Of a DNA stretch of 42,404 nucleotides, positions 41,950 to 42,404 are shown in pieces. Made by a program: the position numbers and the translations under genes. The DNA is taken from positions 1 through 42,404 of the forward strand of contig NZ_BDBT01000037.1 of assembly GCF_001613125.1 (NCBI RefSeq). The letters are read 5' to 3'. Position 1 is the stretch's first letter. The number at the start of each line of letters is the position of its first letter. The notes under the pieces were generated by a model. It worked only from the letters and a program-made list of their open reading frames with translations. It ran no database searches and was not told the origin of the DNA. The DNA is from Nocardia shimofusensis NBRC 100134. GTDB taxonomy: Bacteria > Actinomycetota > Actinomycetes > Mycobacteriales > Mycobacteriaceae.

Positions 41950-42339
41950 TCAGCGGCCACTGTCACGACCATCTCGCTGGCGCCGTCTGGAGGATTTGCT
42001 CTCCAGCCAGGCGAGTCCTTCTTCGAGGTCGAGGGCGGTGTGCATGTCCTCGAAGGTGAGCCCGAGTTGCACCATGGCGAAGGCGACTTCGGGTTGCAGT
42101 CCGACGATGACCGTCTCCGCGCCGCGTAACTGGGTCATGTGCGCGATCGTGCGTAGCGAGCGCGCGGCGAAGGAGTCCATCACGTCGATGGCGGTGACGT
42201 CGACGATGATGCCGTGCGCCCGGTATTTGCTGACCTGTTTCATCAGGTCGTCCTGCAGGCGCTCGGTATCGGCGTCGGTCAACGCGGACTGGACCGACGC
42301 GATCAGGTACGTGCCCTGCTTGAGAATGGGTACCGGCAT
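41950..42339 (-). CDS. rsbS: RsbS-like STAS-domain stressosome protein
   Basis: A 129-residue STAS protein. Strand-loop motif AIDVMDSFAAR holds Ser56, the site equivalent to the Ser phosphorylated by RsbT. LQPEVAFAMVQLGLTFEDMHTALDLEEGL is the typical end of RsbS. A basic tail (SKSSRRRQRDGRDSGR) extends it. RsbS sequesters RsbT in the stressosome core. ATG 42339 follows the upstream stop by 13 bp. Confidence 0.93.
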   Translation of the reverse strand: MPVPILKQGTYLIASVQSALTDADTERLQDDLMKQVSKYRAHGIIVDVTAIDVMDSFAARSLRTIAHMTQLRGAETVIVGLQPEVAFAMVQLGLTFEDMHTALDLEEGLAWLESKSSRRRQRDGRDSGR

Positions 42340-42352
42340 AGGGGTGGCCCGC

Positions 42353-42404
42353 TCAGCGCCCGTCCCGTTCGATGGACACCCGGGTGACTTCGTAGCCGAG
42401 CAGG
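42353..42404 (-). CDS. Partial upstream gene, C-terminal 16 residues
   Basis: The leftward frame entering the window reads LLGYEVTRVSIERDGR and stops at 42353, 13 bp before the rsbS start. From position this is probably an RsbR-type STAS protein, which usually precedes rsbS and rsbT, but too little is visible to confirm. The 5' part lies outside the window. Confidence 0.5.
   Translation of the reverse strand, partial: LLGYEVTRVSIERDGR

Overview
The window looks like chromosomal DNA of a high-GC mycolate actinomycete (order Mycobacteriales, most like Nocardia; Rhodococcus or a mycobacterium is possible). The pointers are a complete YrbE/Mce lipid-import operon with an Mce-associated membrane protein, mycofactocin-type short-chain dehydrogenases, P450 genes paired with 3Fe-4S ferredoxins, many FadD/FadE/EchA-type genes, strong GC3 bias, and ATGA/GTGA start-stop overlaps inside operons. 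The genus is inference.

Positions 1-23542 form a catabolic region of short divergent operons. (a) Leftward enoyl-CoA hydratase and two acyl-CoA dehydrogenases (974-4197) face a rightward P450-ferredoxin-unknown operon (4344 to about 6520). (b) A leftward operon (6525-12464) encodes an SDR, a ferredoxin, a DUF35-thiolase fusion resembling Ltp2-type aldolases, an alpha/beta hydrolase, a DoxX membrane protein and two beta-hydroxyacid-dehydrogenase-like proteins. (c) A rightward operon (12692-17403) encodes an aldehyde dehydrogenase, a thiolase-fold/DUF35 protein, a thiolase with an intact Cys, and a mycofactocin-type SDR. (d) Leftward acyl-CoA synthetase and amidohydrolase genes (17604-20209), then a second synthetase (20245-21813) divergent from another enoyl-CoA hydratase (21904-22638). 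Four intergenic regions here carry variants of one palindrome, GAGAATNNNATTCTC, so the units probably form one regulon. No matching regulator gene lies in the window.

After an AT-richer 738-bp gap, positions 24281-35957 hold a tightly overlapping mce operon (yrbEA, yrbEB, mceA-F), an Mce-associated protein, a second P450 and a second mycofactocin-type SDR. The simplest reading of both parts is import of a lipid, perhaps a branched isoprenoid or sterol-like compound, then hydroxylation, oxidation to an acid, CoA activation and beta-oxidation ending in thiolytic or retro-aldol cleavage. The substrate cannot be read from sequence.

Positions 36016-38479 are ordinary genes: a small membrane protein, a DinB-type protein divergent from a WYL regulator, and methionine sulfoxide reductase MsrA. 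Positions 38502-42404, all leftward, encode a stressosome-type module: the end of an upstream gene, RsbS, RsbT, an RsbX-like phosphatase, and an unusual 801-residue fusion of RsbU N-terminus, PAS, GAF, PP2C phosphatase and RsbW-like kinase. The window also has four short tandem repeats (9, 14, 15 and 24 bp units), two of them inside genes. No rRNA, tRNA, CRISPR, insertion sequence or prophage was seen.
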